Source of the DNA: Candidatus Omnitrophota bacterium
GTDB taxonomy: Bacteria; Omnitrophota; Gorgyraeia; Duberdicusellales; 4484-171
DNA: 5,967 nt
Assembly: GCA_028702365.1 (NCBI GenBank)
Contig: JAQVOZ010000097.1
Span: forward strand, 1 to 5,967
Direction: 5' to 3'
The notes beneath the pieces are model-generated. The model made no database searches, was not told where the DNA came from, and saw only the letters and a program-made list of their open reading frames with translations. The translations under genes were made by a program, and so were the position numbers. Positions 5,683-5,967 of this stretch are shown piece by piece. Numbering within the stretch: position 1 is the stretch's first letter; every line of letters starts with the position of its first letter.

Positions 5683-5967
5683 TTGTCTTTTGTATAAACC
5701 AATTAATTCTGACTGCGCAAGGATATGCCCTGCCATTGCTTTTTCAAGATCTGCCTTTGTAATACCTTCTTTTAAGTTTAATAAAGCGTCCAAAGCATAT
5801 ATTTTGAAAAAATAGCGGTGCGTGCCTGAAGGCGGGCACGGGCCTCCATAATTTCTTTCGCCTGAAGTATTAGTCCCTGGTTTGCCGGGCGTACCAGCTT
5901 CCTCTATTTTACTTGTAACCGGAATATCAAAAACAACCCAGTGCACCCAGATTCCCATAGGAGCATC
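5680..5967 (-). CDS. YbhB/YbcL-family (PEBP-like) protein, C-terminal part; runs off the right edge
   Basis: The frame is open to the window edge (95 residues visible); the internal Met at 5956-5958 is preceded in frame by Asp-Ala-Pro, so the true start lies outside. The visible part matches the bacterial branch of the phosphatidylethanolamine-binding protein/Raf kinase inhibitor-like family: DAPMGIWVHWVVFDIP (the conserved D-x-P...HW segment of the anion-binding pocket), GTNTSGERNYGGPCPPSG, HRYFFKIYALD, and a C-terminal helix HILAQSELIGLYKR. Family members are about 150-180 residues, so roughly 60 or more N-terminal residues are missing here. E. coli YbhB and YbcL are soluble proteins of poorly known function; a ligand-binding role is inferred from the fold. 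It has no evident tie to the nitrogen genes downstream. The terminator hairpin overlaps its stop codon. Confidence 0.93.
   Translation of the reverse strand, partial: DAPMGIWVHWVVFDIPVTSKIEEAGTPGKPGTNTSGERNYGGPCPPSGTHRYFFKIYALDALLNLKEGITKADLEKAMAGHILAQSELIGLYKRQ

Overview
The window carries five protein-coding genes, all on the minus strand. Reading in transcription order (right to left): the 3' part of a YbhB/YbcL-type PEBP protein (5680-5967), a secreted DUF3313-like protein (4938-5534), a type III glutamine synthetase (2377-4572), a small Fis-type DNA-binding protein with a receiver-like N-terminus (1898-2275), and the first 632 codons of the glutamate synthase large subunit, which runs off the left edge (1-1896). 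The last three form a nitrogen-assimilation block: glutamine synthetase makes glutamine from glutamate and ammonia, and GltB transfers the amide to 2-oxoglutarate to give glutamate. The small HTH protein lies immediately before gltB, its stop codon separated from the gltB start by one base, so it is the obvious candidate for a local regulator.

Intergenic layout: the glutamine synthetase gene is its own unit, with a terminator hairpin (2337-2369) separating it from the regulator-gltB pair. The DUF3313-like gene also ends in a terminator (4851-4877). The 365 bases between its stop codon and the glutamine synthetase start hold the most unusual content: two diverged copies of one module (conserved words at fixed spacing, followed by a terminator-like hairpin), possible promoters, and a very stable hairpin with a U-rich tail directly before the glutamine synthetase ribosome binding site. 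That hairpin can compete with a second, weaker one, as in an attenuator. Between the DUF3313-like and PEBP genes lies a near-perfect hairpin followed by eight T on the plus strand, with a sigma70-like promoter on the plus strand about 40 bases before it; this could be PEBP termination, a short plus-strand RNA, or both.

Organism: an AT-leaning bacterium with good Shine-Dalgarno sites before most genes, a Gram-negative-type exported protein, and the GlnN class of glutamine synthetase, which is scattered over Bacteroidota, cyanobacteria, spirochaetes and several uncultured phyla. An uncultured lineage such as Omnitrophota or Elusimicrobiota is a guess from overall feel, not something the sequence proves. 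No mobile element, CRISPR array, tRNA or rRNA was seen.
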